DNA of 17,181 nucleotides, from NCBI GenBank assembly GCA_937950415.1, contig CALFDL010000323.1, positions 1 through 17,181 of the forward strand, given 5' to 3'. This document shows, in pieces, positions 15,254 to 17,181 of the stretch. This DNA comes from an uncultured Collinsella sp. (GTDB taxonomy: Bacteria; Actinomycetota; Coriobacteriia; Coriobacteriales; Coriobacteriaceae). Position numbers and translations under genes: made by a program. The notes below the pieces were generated by a model. It was not told the DNA's origin and did not search any database. It worked only from the letters and a program-made list of their open reading frames with translations. How positions within the stretch are numbered: the stretch's first letter is position 1; each line of letters opens with the position of its first letter.

Positions 15254-15284
15254 GGACGGCTCGCAGGCATGCGGGCTGCCGTCC
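15254..15284 (+). terminator. Weak hairpin after the zinc-ribbon gene
   Basis: A 7-bp stem (15254-15260 with 15278-15284) with a smaller inner pairing, 14 bases after the stop. No proper T-run follows (only TTT a few bases later), so termination here is doubtful. Confidence 0.35.
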
Positions 15285-15300
15285 GGTAGTTTGGCAGGGG

Positions 15301-15458
15301 GTAGATGTAAATAAACGGTGGAGCGGCTGCAAAAGAGCCGCCTCGCTGGGCAAAATCAGGTTGTGCCGCGGAACCCGCTCCTCAGTTAGTCACACTTCGG
15401 AAGCGCGGGCAACGCAGACGCAAGTGTCTTAAGGGCCGGCTGCAACCGGCCCTTTTCT
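15301..15458 (+). ncRNA. Candidate structured RNA ending in an intrinsic terminator
   Basis: Within the 395-base gap 15240-15634, this stretch has several complementary segments and no open frame of note. GGAGCGG (15320-15326) can pair with CCGCTCC (15375-15381), or the overlapping GCGGCT (15323-15328) with AGCCGC (15336-15341), which are mutually exclusive. ACACTT (15392-15397) pairs with AAGTGT (15422-15427). A terminator hairpin closes it. GGTTGTGCCGCGG at 15359-15371 resembles the T-box antiterminator core but lacks its TGG bulge. No plus-strand gene follows for 1.4 kb, so a free small RNA or an orphaned leader is more likely than a working riboswitch. Confidence 0.4.
15431..15458 (+). 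terminator. Intrinsic terminator in the 15.3-15.6 kb gap
   Basis: AAGGGCCGG (15431-15439) pairs perfectly with CCGGCCCTT (15446-15454) around a six-base loop; TTTTCT follows from 15453. It lies 190 bases after the zinc-ribbon stop, so it ends either that transcript or a separate small RNA. Confidence 0.7.
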
Positions 15459-15479
15459 GTGGCAGCCAATGGGCCCACA

Positions 15480-15634
15480 TCAGACGAAGGTCGCGTTTTT
15501 GCCTGTCAGGTCACGCTCGCCAGCCACGGCTAGAATGTCGTTGCCGGCGTCCATGACCGGTATTGTTTCGTAGCGTGCGCCTCAACCGCGGGTGCGCCTG
15601 TGACGGCTGCGGTGGTTTCGGTCGCAACGTGCTG
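15480..15634 (-). pseudogene. Possible decayed C-terminal coding sequence downstream of the DUF1016 gene
   Basis: On the minus strand the frame after the DUF1016 stop stays open and reads QHVATETTAAVTGAPAVEAH (to about 15578). A one-base shift then gives ETIPVMDAGNDILAVAGERD and ends in TGA at 15480-15482. Both pieces look like ordinary protein. They could be a former extension of the DUF1016 protein lost by a stop and a frameshift, or the tail of another gene. The evidence is composition only. Confidence 0.3.
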
Positions 15635-16684
15635 CTACCCTTGCGTTTCGCCATTAGTCGCTTCGTTGATGGCGCGGTACTCGGCACTCAGCTCGCGCGC
15701 CAGCTCTTCCTTGCTTGGAAGATACGGCAGGTATTTGGCGGCAAACACTTGGTCGTTGTCTTCGGGCAGCGTGTACTCGACGATCGAATCGCTTTTGTCC
15801 GCGCAGAGCACGATGCCTATGGGCGGATTGTCGCCTTCGTTCATGAGCTCGCGCGTGTAGTAGTTCACATACATTTGCATCTGGCCCAGGTCCTGATGCG
15901 TAAGGTCATCGGTCTTAAGGTCGATGAGCACGAAGCAGCGCATCAGATAGTTGTAAAAAACAAGGTCAATATAGAAATGGCGCCCATCAAAGGTGATGCG
16001 CCTTTGGCGCGCCTCGAAAGCGAAACCACGGCCAAGCTCCAGCAGGAACTTCTGAAGATGCGTGATGAGCGCCTGCTCTAGATCGCTCTCGCGAAACGCA
16101 GTATCGTCCGAGAAACCTAAAAACTCCAGTACATATGGGTCGCGGATGATATCCTCGGGGCGACGAGCCGGGGCGCTCTCTTGGATTTCCTGGGTGACGG
16201 CCTCTTTGTCCTTGCTGGCAAGTAGGCGCTCGCGGAACATGGTGTTGATCTGGCGCTCGAGCTGACGCGTGCTCCAACGAGAATCGGCGCATTCGTTCAT
16301 GTACCAGGTGCGAGCTTCGGGGTCAGGAATGCGTATTAACCTGCGGTAATGTGTCCAGCTCAATTCGGGACGCAGTGAGTCCCGAATTGGAAATGCAAGA
16401 TAGAACTGACGCATTTTGCGCAGCTCTCTTGCTTCAAAACTTTTACCAAAATCCTTGGTAAGTCTGATTGCGAGGGCCTTGAGCAGCGCCTCTCCATACT
16501 TGGCGCGCCCCTCTCCGCCCTGTTCATCAACAATACTCTTGCCGATCTCCCAATATGCCTCAACCATCGCAAAGTTAACGGCGGTATAGGCCTTGTCGCG
16601 AGCGGCGTTGAGAATCGAGGAAACCTGCTTGTAAAAACCTTCGGGCACGATTGCCGATTCTCCACGGTTTACCAGTTCGCCCAT
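15635..16684 (-). CDS. DUF1016/YhcG-family protein with PD-(D/E)XK nuclease domain
   Basis: A 349-aa predicted nuclease. Residues about 15-175 form the DUF1016 N-terminal domain (VEAYWEIGKSIV; LSWTHYRRLIRI; STRQLERQINTMF). Residues about 185-335 form the nuclease-like domain with D240 in FYIDLVFYN and D255-L-K257 in VLIDLKT; the usual Glu of the ExK pair is Asp here, a permitted change. Relatives are often found beside restriction-modification or other defence genes, but none is seen here and the biological role is not established. The ATG at 16684 was chosen; a GTG one codon earlier at 16687 is possible, with GGGG and GAGGAAAG upstream. It is divergent from the PH-like gene. Sequence like more coding lies after the stop. 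Confidence 0.88.
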   Translation of the reverse strand: MGELVNRGESAIVPEGFYKQVSSILNAARDKAYTAVNFAMVEAYWEIGKSIVDEQGGEGRAKYGEALLKALAIRLTKDFGKSFEARELRKMRQFYLAFPIRDSLRPELSWTHYRRLIRIPDPEARTWYMNECADSRWSTRQLERQINTMFRERLLASKDKEAVTQEIQESAPARRPEDIIRDPYVLEFLGFSDDTAFRESDLEQALITHLQKFLLELGRGFAFEARQRRITFDGRHFYIDLVFYNYLMRCFVLIDLKTDDLTHQDLGQMQMYVNYYTRELMNEGDNPPIGIVLCADKSDSIVEYTLPEDNDQVFAAKYLPYLPSKEELARELSAEYRAINEATNGETQG

Positions 16685-16777
16685 CACTGTCGCCCCACTT
16701 TCCTCTTGTGGAATGCATCTTTATCGCATCTAGTTTAAAGCCTCGCGCGGACACGAATTGCTGTGCTGTCTGGCACC

Positions 16778-16807
16778 TTCGCATGGGAGCCTTGCGGTGA
16801 CTAAAAT
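16778..16807 (+). promoter_or_regulatory. Possible promoter of the PH-like gene
   Basis: TTCGCA (16778-16783) and TAAAAT (16802-16807, five of six consensus bases) with 18-base spacing, 45 bases before the ATG at 16853. It lies in the 168-base divergent gap shared with the DUF1016 gene. Confidence 0.38.
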
Positions 16808-16852
16808 GTGGCAATAGAGACAGTTTTAGCGAACCCCACGGGAGTGACGCGT

Positions 16853-17122
16853 ATGGACAACAACACGCTGCTATTCCAGGATAAAGGTTCGGGTAGGTTT
16901 AAAGACGTTAAGATCTACCCCAATCGTATCGAGGTGCTCAAGAAGGGCGCTTTTGGCGACAGGCACACCGAGATTGTCTGCCTTAAGGACATCACGGGGG
17001 TCAACAGGATCAAGGGTCGCGACGTTTCCCTGCGTAACAGGCTGTTGACCGCTTGCGTCTTTAGCCTGAGTAGCCGTGCGAAGGCCCAGGAATTTGTGAA
17101 AGCTCTGAACATGGTGATGTAG
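16853..17122 (+). CDS. Small PH-like domain protein, function unknown
   Basis: An 89-aa protein whose pattern of short beta strands and final helix suggests a bacterial PH-like fold: NTLLFQDKG, FKDVKIYPNRIEVLKKG and TEIVCLKDITGVNRIKG as strands, and SSRAKAQEFVKALNMVM as the closing helix. Such domains in bacteria often bind lipids or proteins; no specific role can be given. There is no signal peptide or clear membrane segment. The ATG at 16853 follows GGGAG at 16840-16844; an in-frame GTG at 16808 would overlap the likely -10 box. It is followed by a strong hairpin at the window edge, so it looks monocistronic. Confidence 0.7.
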   Translation: MDNNTLLFQDKGSGRFKDVKIYPNRIEVLKKGAFGDRHTEIVCLKDITGVNRIKGRDVSLRNRLLTACVFSLSSRAKAQEFVKALNMVM

Positions 17123-17154
17123 CCGATAGCGGCGTTCGGGCCAAGGTAAAAATC

Positions 17155-17181
17155 GGGGCGCAGAACGGTATTCTGCGCCCC
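17155..17181 (+). terminator. Terminator hairpin after the PH-like gene, cut by the window end
   Basis: A perfect 11-bp stem (17155-17165 with 17171-17181) and five-base loop, 32 bases after the stop. The right arm ends at the last base of the window, so any T-run lies outside. Confidence 0.6.

Noticed and set aside
15359..15371. T-box riboswitch
   Set aside because: The core resembles the antiterminator, but the TGG bulge that pairs with the tRNA end is missing, no stem I with specifier loop was found upstream, and no target gene follows.

Overview
This window looks like chromosomal DNA of a high-GC anaerobic actinobacterium of the class Coriobacteriia, probably Collinsella or a close relative. 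The reasons are the GC-rich codon use with long antisense shadow frames, a superoxide reductase and a formate--tetrahydrofolate ligase (both typical of anaerobes), and Actinobacteria-like ruvC-ruvA-ruvB genes. The genus is inference from general gene content; no search was run.

Layout. 1-3026: SNF2-family helicase, open at the left edge, so probably 5'-truncated by the window. 3177-3539: small superoxide reductase. 3657-5642: a protein with the two-domain build of glutamine-dependent NAD+ synthetase, but with the catalytic residues of both active sites replaced. 5643-5921: a structured gap with a 15-bp inverted repeat and a hairpin that reads as a terminator only for minus-strand transcription. 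5922-8130: ruvC-ruvA-ruvB, a tightly coupled Holliday-junction operon with TGATG stop/start overlaps at both junctions. 8275-9942: fhs. 9983-11429: a complete IS3-family (IS150-group) insertion sequence with intact DDE residues, an A8 slippage site, 19/24 matching terminal repeats and a CCCC target duplication. It sits in the loop of what was the fhs terminator.

11572-12489: single-pass membrane protein with repeated threonine motifs at the N-terminus, a PASTA-like outer domain and a four-copy heptad repeat. 12502-13683 (minus): cation diffusion facilitator with an N-D/D-D metal site suggesting manganese. 13902-15239: a protein with two zinc ribbons and a MinD-like amphipathic C-terminal tail. 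15240-15634: a 395-bp gap with a structured RNA candidate ending in an intrinsic terminator, and what may be decayed coding sequence. 15635-16684 (minus): DUF1016/YhcG-type PD-(D/E)XK nuclease. 16853-17122: 89-aa PH-like protein, followed by a hairpin at the window edge.

Most genes appear to be single transcription units separated by hairpins; only ruvCAB is a clear operon. No tRNA, rRNA, CRISPR array or prophage was seen. The least ordinary items are the NAD-synthetase pseudoenzyme, the insertion into the fhs terminator loop, and the two structured gaps at 5640-5830 and 15300-15458.
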